From Diadema setosum (lineage: Eukaryota > Echinodermata > Echinoidea > Diadematoida > Diadematidae), in assembly GCA_033980235.1 (NCBI GenBank), contig CM067067.1:13420401-13484400 (forward strand): a stretch of DNA of 64,000 bases. The letters run 5' to 3'. The notes under the pieces were generated by a model. That model did no database searches. It saw only the letters and a list, made by a program, of their open reading frames with translations, and was not told the origin of the DNA. The translations under genes and the position numbers were made by a program. Position 1 is the first letter of the stretch, and each line of letters opens with the position of its first letter. Positions 10,914 through 23,250 of the stretch are shown piece by piece.

Positions 10914-11505
10914 GTATCTCACCAACGGAGACGTCTCCACGATGTCTCCAACTTATCAGTCGCAGCAGTCGCGGAGACGTCTCCAACATAAGAATGTCTT
11001 GTGGTCTCACCAAGGAGACGTCTCTGAAACGAGTTATGGCAGGTGTCAAAAAATTTCAAATACGAGGGAGCCGTTGCAGGATCACCTGACTTGATCTAGG
11101 CAGGATGTCAGCAGGCAGATGGGTCATGTAGTTTCTAAAGTAGGTCAAACAGTGTCAAATAGAGTCGCGGAGATGTCTCCGCGACCTCTCACCAGTTTTT
11201 CTGGTCTCCAGCAGGTCTCGGCAACGTCTCTGAGACGTCTCTGAAATATCGTTGAGACATCGCAGAGACGTCTCGGCAGTCGCAGATATGATTAGTCTCC
11301 ACGATGTCTCTGCAACTGATGGAGACGTCGCGGAGACTTCGTGGAGACTTCGCGAAAATTCGAACATGTTTAAATTTCTTGAGACTAATCAGAGACTCTG
11401 TAATTTTCAGGAGATGTCTCGGAGACGTCGCCAAGACGTCTCTGCAACTAGCAAAATCTGGAGTTGCGAACTAGTCGCGTACTAGTTTCAAGCTCGGTGA
11501 GATAC
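10914..11505. mobile_element. 592-bp inverted-repeat element packed with GAGACGTCTC palindromes
   Basis: The ends GTATCTCACC at 10914 and GGTGAGATAC at 11496-11505 are inverted. The interior contains a large number of GAGACGTCTC-like palindromes and half-palindromes (perfect GGAGACGTCTCC at about 10928 and 10973). These words generate open frames on both strands rich in SET/RDV repeats, which I take as artefacts. A non-autonomous DNA transposon is likely; superfamily not determined. Confidence 0.6.
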
Positions 11506-11580
11506 CCCCTTTAGTTTTTGCTGCCATTATAGCAGTGTGTAACTCTACATCTGAAGAACACAAGATGGTGGCACTACACA

Positions 11581-11622
11581 ATGCCATAACCCAGGGTATA
11601 ACGGCACCCTGGGTTATGGCAT
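11581..11622. repeat. Perfect 17-bp hairpin with 8-base loop
   Basis: Arms ATGCCATAACCCAGGGT (11581-11597) and its exact complement (11606-11622) enclose ATAACGGC. There are no mismatches in a region where older elements are diverged, so this is either young or under selection. It could be the core of a very small mobile element; no flanking duplication is evident. Confidence 0.7.
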
Positions 11623-11629
11623 GCTGAAT

Positions 11630-12843
11630 CACATACTGAAGTCAACAAGAACATAGGACGGGATTGCAGTCTGGAACATTGCTGCAAAGCCAACTCATAA
11701 GCCTTGCTACTTCATTATCCCATGCAATTTCACCCTATTGTAGGTCAACTTTAATAGCCAGCTCCTTATACAGTACAGTACATGACTTGTTGTGTCATAC
11801 AAAATCATAATTATGTCAACGCAATTCTTAAGCCACATAATGTAAATGTATCTTCATGTCCTCCTGTGGTGCTTCTTGATATTAATGCAAATCAAAATGC
11901 TGCATGGAAAAGGCAAATCAGTGTTAAGATAGAACAAGGGAATCATGGAAAAAAAAAAAGAAAAGGAGGGGGGAGGATACCAAATGAAATATTGAATGTG
12001 ACACATGTTACATTTCATATTGCCATCACGTCAGATAGGCTCACCCAGTGAGCAATTCAAACTGCATTCATGAATTAGAGCGAGGCGATTCTGTCTCAAA
12101 CGTATTAAGCGTAAATCATTGTTGTCACAAACAGGGATTTGTGATGGTGTTTCCCCACCACAAAAAACTTGTGGTAGGGGGGCCATTTACATTCGATAGC
12201 AATGTTTTCGTCACGGAAATGCATCTTTAATGGCGTGTTTGGCAGCTGCGCACCCCAGGCAGCCAGACGTGTCGTTGACTTTGTGGGGAAAGCAATTCTT
12301 GAAAGGGTCACAATGATTGTGGGTCAGTTGGCTCTGCATGGAACAGAACTGAGAATGGCCTGGCACAAAGTGGCATACCATGGCATTGCCTAGGTGGATA
12401 GAGTATCAACGTATATCTGTGTGTGTGAGTGAGTGTGTTGCATAGAAATCACAACAAATTTCACTTATTACCCCCCCCCAAAAAAAAAAAAAAAAACCCT
12501 TTTTTTTTAATAGCTTGAGGGTGGACAGGAAGGTAACATTATACGTCATTGCCACCGAATTAGCACAGACAGTCTTCGTCTACCATGGACTGTTGTACGT
12601 CATTCCGAATGGATGAAATGCAAGAACTCATAGAACAAATCACAATTCTGTGTCACATGTTCCACATGACACTCTATACATCTCTGTTACAAAGAAGCTG
12701 CTACACAAAGCAGGCACATGGATCTGGAATACATGTACCTGTACCTTTCTGCCTGTTTAAAAGAGAATGATGATGCAAATCATGATGTTTGATACAGTGA
12801 CCGCGATCAGACTGTACTTCACTGGAATGGGGAATGCGACTCT
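11630..12843. other. Stretch without recognisable gene
   Basis: No exon-like segment identified. A run of C, then A, then T homopolymers sits at about 12471-12508. Small open frames have no splice context or recognisable domains. Confidence 0.45.
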
Positions 12844-12936
12844 TTGAACCCGTTGAGGACAAGTCCCGATTACACTCGGGCAAGTGTCGATAAGAAATGA
12901 TTGTTGTAGCAAAATCAGCCCGTCCTCAATGATTTA
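12844..12936. mobile_element. 93-bp palindromic MITE, copy C
   Basis: The ends AACCCGTTGAGGACAAG and GTCCTCAATGATTTAA are inverted, and the ACTCGGGCAAGTGTC and GTTGTAGCAAAATC interior matches 205-297 read on the other strand. It is slightly more diverged at the outer TTAA than copy A. Confidence 0.6.
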
Positions 12937-14429
12937 ATGCTACCCCATATTATTAGAATCTCCCCTGATACAGACAAAATTGGTGAAACAAAACAAAACA
13001 AAAAATCTGCATCAATGTTTTATGTTTATAAAAGTGCTGTTGTGTGAATAAAGTGTTGATCATAATTTCATAAATACCCTTGCACTTCATGTACAAAAAA
13101 ATTATATATTGATACATGTATATGAATACGTATATGTATATACAATGTACATCTGGTATTTATTTGGGGCACAAAAGTTCTCACTCTGCAAATCCTGCAC
13201 ATCTGTGTCTGTTACCCTGTTACATTAGTTCTTTTTTTTTTGCATTTGTTTGGCAATGCCAACCAGAATACAGCATTACAAATAATCAATCATTCTGCAC
13301 AAGAGTTTCAGTGGTTTTCCTGCCAGCCAATTAGGTCTTTAGAATCAGCCCATACGCTCCCCGGCAGTCATGGCAGTAGAAAGTCTGGACATGAAATTTA
13401 TGCAGAGTCTACGTAAATGCACACGTCTGATTCTTCATAATGGGTTAGATTTGTATGCGACCAATGGTGTTAAAGAAGCAGAGAACCAGTTACATCCTAC
13501 AGGCAACATGGCTTGAGTTGGTAATGAAATATTTACGGAGTTGCTACACAGGCTGACTTCCTCTGACGTCGTAGAGCCAGAAAAAAAAAAATCACCAGAA
13601 AACACAAAAACACAAAAATTTGCCCCATGTTGTTGAGACTTTGTGCCCAGTTAATCTTTGCTGCATGCTCTCCATAAATCATGCACCGTCATTATATGTG
13701 AGCATGCAGAGAGAGACAGAAAGAGATTAAACATATATTGCATACGATAAGTTGACATGTTCATCCATACCCAATTGTTCCTACACAAATGCGCTTTCGG
13801 CAGGTGCAACCGTACACAATTCATCTTCACAATTCAGATGCAACATTTGTGATTCGTGATCTTCATTATGTCATGAGATTCTCATTTAGCTGTCAAGGGA
13901 AGTCCGTAAAGATCATCTTTTAGGCAAGAGACCGTGTTGCAGCTCTTTACCCAACAGTAAAGAAAATTAAAAGAACAGAGAAATAAAAATGGTTGATACA
14001 ATGTCTTGGGTCATGTTAGCCAGGCATCTTACAAGAGGATATCAAAAATAGATAGCCTTGCGGTGAAGATGTGAAAACGAGTTGCTGTGATTAAGCATGA
14101 ACATTAACCTCCATCATTGACCATCGGATAATGAATTACTAATCGAGTTTTGGGACAATGAGTATGTCTGTAACTGGTTTTAATCAAAATAACAAAATTG
14201 GCACTTCTTGTATTAAGCAACCTGTCAGAAAAATGAACCAGTGCTTTTAAATAAAACCATCTGCTGATTGATGGAAGAAAAGAAGAGAGAACGGAGAAGG
14301 GGTGAGAGGGAGAGAGGGAGCAATACTACTTTGATTATGCAAAATTCAGTGTTTGAGCACAAAGTGCAGACATTATTGAAAACTTAGGTCACCATGGTAA
14401 TATGGAATGGATTATTGAAATGCAACAGA
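12937..14429. other. Stretch without recognisable gene
   Basis: AT-rich sequence with short A and T runs and a weak GA-rich patch near 14281-14320. No exon, RNA gene or structured repeat recognised. Confidence 0.45.
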
Positions 14430-14527
14430 TATATTGTCGGTTGAGAATGAAAGGCATTAAGATGGCACAAACACTATGGCTTTATAGTGGCAGCTTAACG
14501 CCCTTATCATTCTCAACCGACGATATA
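14430..14527. mobile_element. 98-bp hairpin MITE
   Basis: Almost the whole element is a hairpin: the left arm starting ATATTGTCGGTTGAGAATGA pairs with the right arm ending TCATTCTCAACCGACGATAT, and pairing resumes inward through AAGGCATTAAG/CTTAACGCCCTT. The frame that crosses it is a by-product. Confidence 0.6.
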
Positions 14528-15624
14528 GATATAAATGATGCCATAACATTGTCTCCCAGATGTCATAATCCTTGTAGCCTGAGTACAGAGCACCTCCATT
14601 TACTGACAGCAGTAAGTTTTAGCATTGATAATTCTGTATGTGATTTAGTAACGGTTTATGGGATATCTCTGTTTAATACACTTACTTCATTTTTGTAGAA
14701 TCTATGAAGGAATGAAATGGCAGTATGAAGCTATAAGCAATGGCATTTTCCCAATTTTCTGCATTGAGGTAAATTGTCAGATCAATAAGTCACTGAGAGT
14801 TGAAGGGACCCCTGATGATTTGGAATTAAAGTGATACTGAACGGGTACCCTAACCACAAGATATTTGTCTCATCACATAAAAACCACAGCAAATGAAGTG
14901 TGACTTAGTAAAGGCACTGCTGATCAAATGCAGTCTAATTGATCTAAAACGATTGTCCCATGTACAACTTTGGCCATTCCTCCTGTGTGTACTCCCACTT
15001 TAAATCCTTCTTGCCCTATTGATTCTGGAGTGAATGAAACCCAAGGCCTTTGCCTAAGAAGTGTGATTTAACATGGGAATGAGTGGCCGACATCCGATCT
15101 GTGGACAGTAGAGGCAGTCGTCCCCTTGGTTTCTCCTGGACGGTTTGACTTTCAATCGACCCATCTGTTTGGGAAATGTTAGACTTTTAACCACCGGAGA
15201 ATACAGCTTATCATCTGCCGGATACTGTTGCACATGGATGCCAGCAGTGCCTCTGTTAGGAAAATATTAGATTGAAGCGGAATCTGCTGGATTTCAGAGA
15301 GGCCGGTGAAAGATTGAAATAAGCCAGATCTGAAGCCAGTGTGGTTTTCTCTGTCGCAGACAGGATTTTCAGATTATTCATGAATACATGTACCTGTCAT
15401 AGGTCAGATGGTTCACTGCTGTTGGTGCATTTAAATGCACACTTCATACATTTTTTTTTTCTTTGGGGAGGGGGGATAAATTGCACAATAAAAAAATCCA
15501 AAGTAATGACAAATTCATTCTTTTACTGTCAGCCTTTTGATGTTGTTCTCTTTTGTTTACTGTTTTAATTTTTTCTTGATACCTTTTTTTAAGTCATCAG
15601 TTGTCTCCAATCTTGTTCTTCCAG

Positions 15625-15815
15625 ATACCGGTGTCAGGACAAACGAGCACCCATCCCCTCCTCAGACTCCACCCGGGTCCTCCCTCCGCAACTCCCCAGC
15701 CTTGCTGGACGATGAGGGCGACGCCCGGCAACTGCAGAATGCCTCCCCGGGCCACGTGACCAAGGTTTCTCTGAGGTCCACATCGCAGTCGTCTGAACGC
15801 GACTTTGTCTCTTAA
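15625..15815 (+). CDS. Terminal exon of an unidentified plus-strand gene
   Basis: A good acceptor (pyrimidine-rich tract ending CTTGTTCTTCCAG) is followed by 191 bp of much higher GC content than its surroundings, open in one frame to TAA. The exon starts in mid-codon, so one base comes from the previous exon. The 63-residue tail is hydrophilic and rich in Ser, Pro and Gln, with proline motifs (HPSPPQTPPGSS, LRNSPALLDDEG) and a Ser-rich end (STSQSSERDFVS). This is the profile of a disordered, phosphorylatable C-terminus such as the cytoplasmic tail of a membrane protein or a signalling scaffold, but no domain is present to identify it. Upstream exons were not found in 0-15 kb, so the last intron may be long or the other exons lie outside. 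I am fairly sure it is coding, unsure of its gene. Confidence 0.65.
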
Positions 15816-16992
15816 TAGTCATCTGGAAGTGACACAGAGATTGTAGCTGTCGTCTCATCCTCCTCTTCACGCTCCCAATTTTTTTCAAAGTGTTGCCCTG
15901 ACTTGACATTTTGGTATCACATGGAAAGATATACATGTAACATGCAGGTCTTATCCAATTGGAGCTGATGAAATTAACAGTGCCAACTATGAGTGGTCCA
16001 TGAAAGAGTGCATATTTGATGTTATATAGTCCAACCTCTCCTATCCAGAAATGTCAGGACCGGCCCTCATCCGGATAAGAGATTTGACCGTACATGGGAG
16101 ACTCACTGTTTAATACACGCAACTGCAGAAGAACGATCACCTGTACTGTGCCCTGATTTAATGAAAATTCATCTGTCCGTGTTCCTGCATTGATTTGGGG
16201 GTAGTGAATGTCTGAATGCATGTTGTTTAGATGAAAATTAGATGTGAATGTATGTTTTACATTCCCCCTTTTCTCCATAATTTTTAGCTTGAACAAACAA
16301 AACAAAACAAAACATGCTGAGATGGCATGATAGAGAGATCCGGATAAAGGGAGGCTGGATAGGAGAGGTTGGGTGTATTTCTTTTTGAATGCATGAAGAA
16401 GCAAGATGGTGAGAGAAAAATTATGATTTCAAAGTGATACAAAAACAGTCACAAGTTTTCAGGACTGTGCAGGGAACATTGGGTCACATCCTCCAAAAAG
16501 TTTAAATCCTGTACTAGATTCATGTGTACATTTTTATATTTGGATGACTGTTACAAAAAACATATGCAAATACAGGCTGCTATTGCCAAAGAACCAGAGT
16601 TCTCATGAAGAGATATGTGTCATCTGTGCATTTCAAATATGAGTACTGTATGAACAATTCTTGTCCTTTTTTATCCATTATCCCACCGAGACAATGTGTT
16701 ATGCATATGGCTGCATATTGCAGTTCTCCATTTTGTGGTCATCTTTATGATATTGAATGTATTTTGTGGATCAACCAAGTTTTTTTTTTTTTCTTCCATT
16801 TTTCATACATGTATTTTGCACCTAATGACAGCAGATCAAACCAAAAGCAAAGATTTACTTTAACTATTGTCTGAAGCTCCTTTTTTGTTGTTGTTTTGTG
16901 TCCAATATCCTTGTGATGTGATAATATTGATCAAAGTCATTCATCTGTGGAGGAACTTAAGAACTTCGAAAAGTATTATGGATAGTAATAAA
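15816..16992 (+). other. Probable 3' UTR of the exon at 15625-15815
   Basis: Sequence after the stop codon is AT-rich with T runs on the plus strand and no competing exon. AATAAA at 16987-16992 is a candidate polyadenylation signal. The interval includes an inverted-repeat transposon (16024-16377), so that element would be transcribed. Later AATAAA-like sites (about 19186, 19869) could give longer ends. Confidence 0.35.
16024..16377. mobile_element. MITE with CCAACCTCTCCTATCCAG ends
   Basis: The left end CCAACCTCTCCTATCCAG and the right end CTGGATAGGAGAGGTTGGG are inverted over 18 bases, and ATCCGGATAA recurs just inside both ends. TA dinucleotides flank both sides. The ATCCGGATAA..CTCTCCTATCCAG style is typical of pogo/Tigger-type ends. 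About 350 bp, no transposase frame. Confidence 0.65.
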
Positions 16993-19900
16993 ATGTACTA
17001 CATTGCATGAAGTACAAATTCACTTATATTTTTGTACCAAAATCTGTATAACCACTCTAATTTGCTGAGACAAGCATTTGTGTGTCTATAGTTCCATAGG
17101 AGACATGATCCCAAGTTCATCTTCTAGAAAATGATTTGATGTTGTTGTTAGGGTTTTTCAGGGGGTGGAGGGGTTGAGGTTGGTGGTACAATCCAAAAAT
17201 GGTTATTTAGGTGTTTACAGCTATTGCCTGTTGGGGGTTTGATATAGAATTAATTCATGCCATACTTCCTTGCACTAATGTCATCTAAAAGTGACTCAGT
17301 GATGTTCTGTGTTTATGCCCAGATGCAGATCACATTTTTTTTGTTTAATCTTACTGGAGGGTTAGTTTGCTGGTGATGTCACATAGTGCAGCGGCGCATG
17401 TGTGTTTCAGGTCTCCTTGTGGAGTCCTTGAATGCCATGAAGACAGAATGAGCAGCAGTTTAAATTCAGTCTTGCAGCTTTTTCTGAATTTGATATTTCA
17501 ATACAAACGGCATGTTGAGAGCCAGGATGGGGTGGGTGGCTGGGAAGTTGGGGGGGGGGGGGGGCAGTAGTATGAAAACCAGCTCTTTCAAAGTCAGACT
17601 GAGAAATAATCTGAGGCAGAAGTGTTGTAATTTGAGACAAGTGGAACATTCGGTATGCATTCCTTGACTATAGACACCATACAAGGGTGAACGTTCTCCG
17701 TGGACTTTCGCTGGTCAGCATATATTGATTCGACCATTGTAGTGTGATAAACGTACCAGGTACTCACTATCCCTTAACAACCACATAGGAGTGTCAAATA
17801 AAGAAAATAGTTGGAAAGGATCCTTTCTCAAAAGGAGAAAGAGAGAGACAGAGAGAGAGAGAGAGAGCCCTGAAATGATTTCCTTATCGCTTCGGGCGCA
17901 CATTACCTGAGAAACCAAAATGATGATAAAACTCTTTACGTCAAACCAAGAGCAAAACAAAACAAAAAAGAGAGCAAAAAGATATAGATGCTTTTATGTT
18001 GTTTAATGGGAGATATTGGCTGTGTGGCTGTCGAGAGTATGCATGGCAAATCAGACAGGGAAATATTACAGCCCTGAGGGTTGAGACATGATGACAGTGA
18101 GTGGGAATTTTACACGCCTCTTCCTCCAAACAAGACCCAACTTCCTCGCACTCTTAAAAACCCGGTGTTTGCATTTCCCGTGAAAAAAAAAAAGCCTGCC
18201 TGCAATCTTGTTACTTCTAAATGGAGGTTTTATGGCCGGCGCTCACAGAAATGACCGGGTTGCCCATTGGTTTAAATTATCCAATTTTGTCGGTGGAAAG
18301 AAGTGGCGATAGTCAGCCAGTCGGTCACAGGTGCTCAAAGGCCATTAAATTCACAACAACAAAAAAACATGTAAAAGCTCTCAGTCTTATAAAAGTCTTA
18401 TAATCACACTCTCAGGGTTTTTATATTTGATGAGATAGTTTATCACTTCTCGTCACCATTGTTGTCAGAATGCATTATTCTATATTTTCCCCTGAGGTTC
18501 CGCTGCTGACTTAGATTTAAGAGCACCCTTCAAGACAACTTTCTTTTTTTAATTGTTGTAATACATTACAACCAAACTTCTGCACAGGAGGTGAATAACT
18601 GGCTGTTCATGACCCAATTTTTAACTTTTAAGTGAAAGCAAGAAAAAACAAAACAAAAGCAAGGAGTTTCTAACATCATGAAGCTGAGTGTCAACATTTC
18701 TGACTGCCTGCACCATCTTACGGGCAAATAATTAAGTTTATATGCGAAGATGTATTTATTGGAGCATATTGCTCAACTTCCGAAGTAAATTATTATGTTT
18801 CCCACGCATCAGGTGGAGATATCTCAAGGCAGTCAACAAACAAGAAAAGCACATATGCACTCAAATACTTTGATAGCAATTGATAAGCATTGAGTATGAC
18901 CTTTCTTTCTGGGTTTTTTTTTTTTTTTTTTTTTTGGAAACTCAGTAATTTACAATGTATATTATTTAATATTGTGGTGATTATGCCAAATGCTGGTCAC
19001 TAGAATCTGAAAAATTATACTATTAAGAGAATGTTACAACTACACTATCTTTAATTATTGGGTGATGTATATCTTACGTCTAGCTCATTGGTAACTATTT
19101 TTGTTTTGCATGAAAATTGTGCAACATACTTTATAGCATTTCAAATATCTCTCTCTCTCTCTCTGTCTCTTTGGTTATGCTTTGAAATAAATCATTAGAG
19201 ATCATTTCAATGTCTCATTTTTTTTGTTTTACTATTGTGAATAGAATTTATACTGAGAAAAAAAAAACCTGTCATAGGTGGAAGTGATAAAAAGAAAAGA
19301 TACAAGTACCGTTGTACCACTGCGATGATATTTCAACTTGCATGCCTTGTTGTTGAACAGAAGAGTTTAGAACAGACACTAAGATTTGAATCAACTCAGG
19401 TGAAAGATGTCCGAAGCCTTGATATTATTTGCCTTGTAAGCATTGATGGTTTACCCTTTTGTGAGCAAAGAGTGTGTAGTGGAGCAACTTTATTGGGTGT
19501 TATCACAGAGAAACATGTAGTGATTTCACACTTGTAAGTTATTGTTTTTTGTTGGGTAGACCTTTCTTTAAATACCATGTCAAGTTGGTGTACCTTTCTG
19601 TGTGAGTGTTTTTGTAATTCAGTTGTTGTTTTTTATGACTGTAATGATAATTTACAATCTGACAAGCTTTCTTCAAATTCTGTGATATTGCTTTTATCTG
19701 TTGATTGTTTTGAAGGGTGTATTTTCAAATTTATAGAACTGTGGTATTCAGCTTCATGAACATTGAGTACTGTATCACCTGTTTCATTATCATATCTACA
19801 GATAAGGATATCATGTAAGAAGAATTCTTTGATATTGAGTTGTATAATGTGTAAATACTTAATATGTAAAATAAAAGGAAATTTCTATTTATCAAACAAT

Positions 19901-22867
19901 GTACTAGTGACAAACATGTCTTTCAAATGAACAATATAATGCTTGTAGTTGTGGCTGCTGTTGGACCTATTTGCCCCTGACATGGGGTTTTGAGGTAGTT
20001 TGATACATTGTAGCTCAATGTCTGGAACGGAGATTATTATCTCAACATGCTGTATTCAAACTTTGCCCGACATGGATATGTTTCGAAGCAACATCAGCAC
20101 TTTTCAGAGCTGCCCCTATTTTTCCATTCACATTGTCCATCTGGTGTTGTGTGTGCTTTGAATCAAGTATTACACTTGTTGGAAATTTGTATACCATTCC
20201 GTCCCTGTACCATTTGAGTGAAGTATATAAACACATAAAGTATTTCTTGCATAAAGAATAAAACTCTTTGAAAAAAGGTACTGATTGATGGAATTGATAG
20301 TACTTTGTAAATATTGCGTTTGAGTGAGAGTTTGTGCTCCTAGTATTATGTGAAAGTTTGTACTTTGTCATGCAGTGCTGGTGTTGCTTACTGGATACTG
20401 TTTTCTAGCGAGTTGTTTGTGTGGATGTGCCTGTGTATGTTCACATGCATAGTGACGAATGTGCTTCACATGCAGTGTTACCTTCATTTTTTTTTTAAAA
20501 CTTGATAGCTTAGATTAGTGTATGATTCAAAGATGCCAGAAATTTTTTGCAGATTTCCCTAGGGATTTTTGTTTGTTTGAATTCATGTCTAATTGAGCAT
20601 CATCAGTTTCCTATGCATTTCATGGTATACAAACTACTTTGAAAATTATAGCTACCATTTGCATAAAATATGAATTTGCTCCAGCTGATGACGATGATAG
20701 TGGTAATGTTAACTCTGTTGGGAATTTGCAATACTCGTATATAATGGCTACAATGATATTGATGTAACTGTCATCATATTCATTATCAATACTGTTGTTG
20801 TTATTAGTAGTAGAAGCAGTAGAAGTAGTAGTAGCAGTATCATTCGATGGCTGCTTGTACTTGCTACATCCAAATCCAAACTGTCATTCAGCGAGCTATC
20901 TTGTCTTTCTCCCATTTTTTTTTTCTTCTTTTTATTTCTCGAATATCTCCCATGGTATTAACAAATGAGAAGACGTTTTCAGGCATGAATACCTTTGGCG
21001 ACTCAAAGCGCCGAAAATAGTCCCCATCTGGAGTGTGAAATAAAGAGGGTATCTGGGAAATTGTATACAGACATGTGTATTTATTCATCAGATTCTCCCT
21101 TGACCTCGTGTCAAACTATGCGATGTAAATGTTTAGCGGGGGGAAAAAAGCCTTCATCCCTTCACAGATAATAATGTACATCCGCGTGTTTGTATACAGG
21201 TAAAGAAACGATCTTTTTCTCCGAAGGGAAAAACTTGATTAATAAAATACGTTAACGATTCCGGCGATCAATAAATGCGCCTCACAACGGAATCCCGTGT
21301 AGTTATTCTGCCAATCCTCTCGCCTGGATTCGTCCATTCACGGAAAAAAAAAAAGATGTCTGGAGTACATGAGCCGCGTTGCATCACAAACGAAACAACG
21401 CAGCGAAGAGCCCGTTGCCTGGTAACATAAAACGCCGTTCGCCGGTATCCGCCGAGTCAATTTGTTCGTGTAATGCACCGTGGTGTAATCTTTTTGTGTA
21501 TGGGCTTTTCCACTGCAGAGGATTTTCAACGAAATAACAAGCGGCGGATAATTCGATAGTAGCATCTCAAAGGACATGTGCTCAAGTAGAATTATTCAGG
21601 GATAAAGAAAAATTTAAAAAGATGGTAAATTTCGCTGTTACCCTCTGTTTCACGATAAGTTTGTAACTGGAATGCGATGTGCGTCAATGTCACTAAAGTA
21701 TATCTACGAAATCAACACTAACAACAACAACAAAAGAAAGAAAGAAACCGCTGAAAGCAGTCTCGACACTGTCATTATAACACTGTCCGATAATCTTTAA
21801 AAAAAAAAAAAAAAAAAACTCTGATGATGAGTTCATGGGTGATAACATGAGTGCAATTTTGAGTTGCCTGTGCCATTCATACATGTAGGCTGTAGCATTC
21901 AAACCATGACATTGAAACGATGAATACTGAATGTTCTTGGACGAATCCATGAATTAAACATTAAATTGAGTGTTTTGAGTGCGTATTGGCAGAGAAAAAA
22001 ATGGCATTGTAAGCTTACACATTCTCGAAAGTCCATGTGTACAAAAAGAGTTAATGAGATCAGAATCTCATGTCTATAGTTGAATAAAAAAAAAAAGGTT
22101 TAAACAAGTGATAAATAGTATCTTATTTCGGCAAAAAACCGTCTTCGCTAGCTGCGTTTATGCGCGCTAAACACAAACCAAAATAAATTTGTTACAGATC
22201 TTCAAGAGAAAAATAACGTTCAAACGGAGTCCCGTTTGTCAGAGCGTAAATTGGTGTTTTACACTATTGCCATGTGTTTACAGTGTATAGCACACTAAAG
22301 GAGTGAGTGAGATTCGGGCAGAAATCAAACATCGTTTTATTCTATTCAATTGTAGATGGATGAACTAGTGCGGGTATTGTTGTGTGATTTTTATGGAATT
22401 GTAAATTTCTACATTCAAAGTTGCAATGAAGACCAGCACACTCGAGGATTTTTTCTTCAATATTCTGTTTCATTAGTACCATAAGGTGCGTTCATCAGTA
22501 CCGTAAGGTATACGTTCTTGATTGCTTTGCAACTGACAAAAACAAGAATATTGTACACGGAAATATTAATGACTGAACTACAGACCATCATTATTCTCAG
22601 GCAAGAAACGATTTCCTGATTGTGTTTGTTTACCACACACGTATATACTCATGGACAAAGCACACAGGACGCCAAATTCACTCTTTTGAATGCACCGCGC
22701 ACCGTGCGGATCTCATTATATCTGGTATTTTTACATTCTCGTTATCAAACTATTAATCGGCGATTGATGAAATTTATTGGAGCGACCTATCCAATGATTG
22801 TATAACCCTATTTCATTTAATCGCCATAATAGGTGGAATTTCTATCGCAGCCAGTCCGCGAGCAGTA
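16993..22867. other. Long stretch without recognisable gene
   Basis: Mostly T-rich on the plus strand to about 20400, which may be intron or extended 3' UTR. It contains a G run (about 17550-17564), a (GA)n patch (17835-17866), a 23-base T run near 18913, (TC)n at 19149-19172 and imperfect AGT triplets at 20805-20842. From about 21180 to 21600 the sequence becomes CpG-richer and holds an X-box-like site (21414-21426). Open frames here, including a 109-codon one on the minus strand near 20042-20371, show no domain or splice support. Confidence 0.4.
21414..21426. promoter_or_regulatory. X-box (RFX-binding) consensus site
   Basis: GTTGCC-T-GGTAAC matches the RFX consensus GTNRCC followed by 0-3 bases and RGYAAC at every position. 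It lies in a 400-bp CpG-richer island. X-boxes sit in promoters of ciliary genes in animals, but no transcription unit is identified next to this one, so a role is speculative. Confidence 0.35.
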
Positions 22868-22972
22868 TAAGCCCGTTTACACCGAGCACGGTAACGGCAA
22901 CGGTCCGGTTTTTTGCTATGGTGCGCCAAAAGGTACAATGTCTGGTTCTGTTACAGTATCACTTCCCCGCTA

Positions 22973-23028
<56 letters not shown>

Positions 23029-23215
23029 CAAAATTAATCTACTGGTGATACTGTTGCTGTTGATTTTGGTATAAGAATAACATTTTGGGTGATTTTGTAC
23101 CGAATTACTTTTTCTTTTCTTTTTTTGAAACAGAACCAGACATGATTCGTTTTGGCGCACCATAGCAAAAGACATGACGGTTGCCGTTACCGTGCTCGGT
23201 GGAAACGCACTCTTA
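22868..23215. mobile_element. 348-bp MITE with arms of about 75 bp, interrupted by an AT microsatellite
   Basis: The left arm (about 22868-22950) and right arm (about 23130-23215) are long inverted repeats sharing ACCGAGCACGGTAACGGCAA, TTTTGCTATGGTGCGCCAAAA (in part) and ATGTCTGGTTCTGTT, with a few differences. The centre has a (TA)n array at 22975-23027. The right end abuts a long C run (23216-23235) and (AC)n (23236-23250). No frame; a non-autonomous DNA element or a fold-back structure. Confidence 0.75.
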
Positions 23216-23218
23216 CCC

Positions 23219-23249
<31 letters not shown>

Positions 23250-23250
23250 A
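23216..23250. repeat. Poly-C run followed by (AC)n
   Basis: About 20 C residues followed directly by (AC)n, immediately outside the right arm of the 22868-23215 element. Confidence 0.85.

Noticed and set aside
11155..11485. Overlapping SET/RDV-rich frames on both strands
   Set aside because: Direct translation of the GAGACGTCTC palindromes of the 10914-11505 element.
20042..20371. 109-codon minus-strand open frame
   Set aside because: AT-rich codon content and no recognisable motif, in a stretch that looks like 3' UTR or intron.
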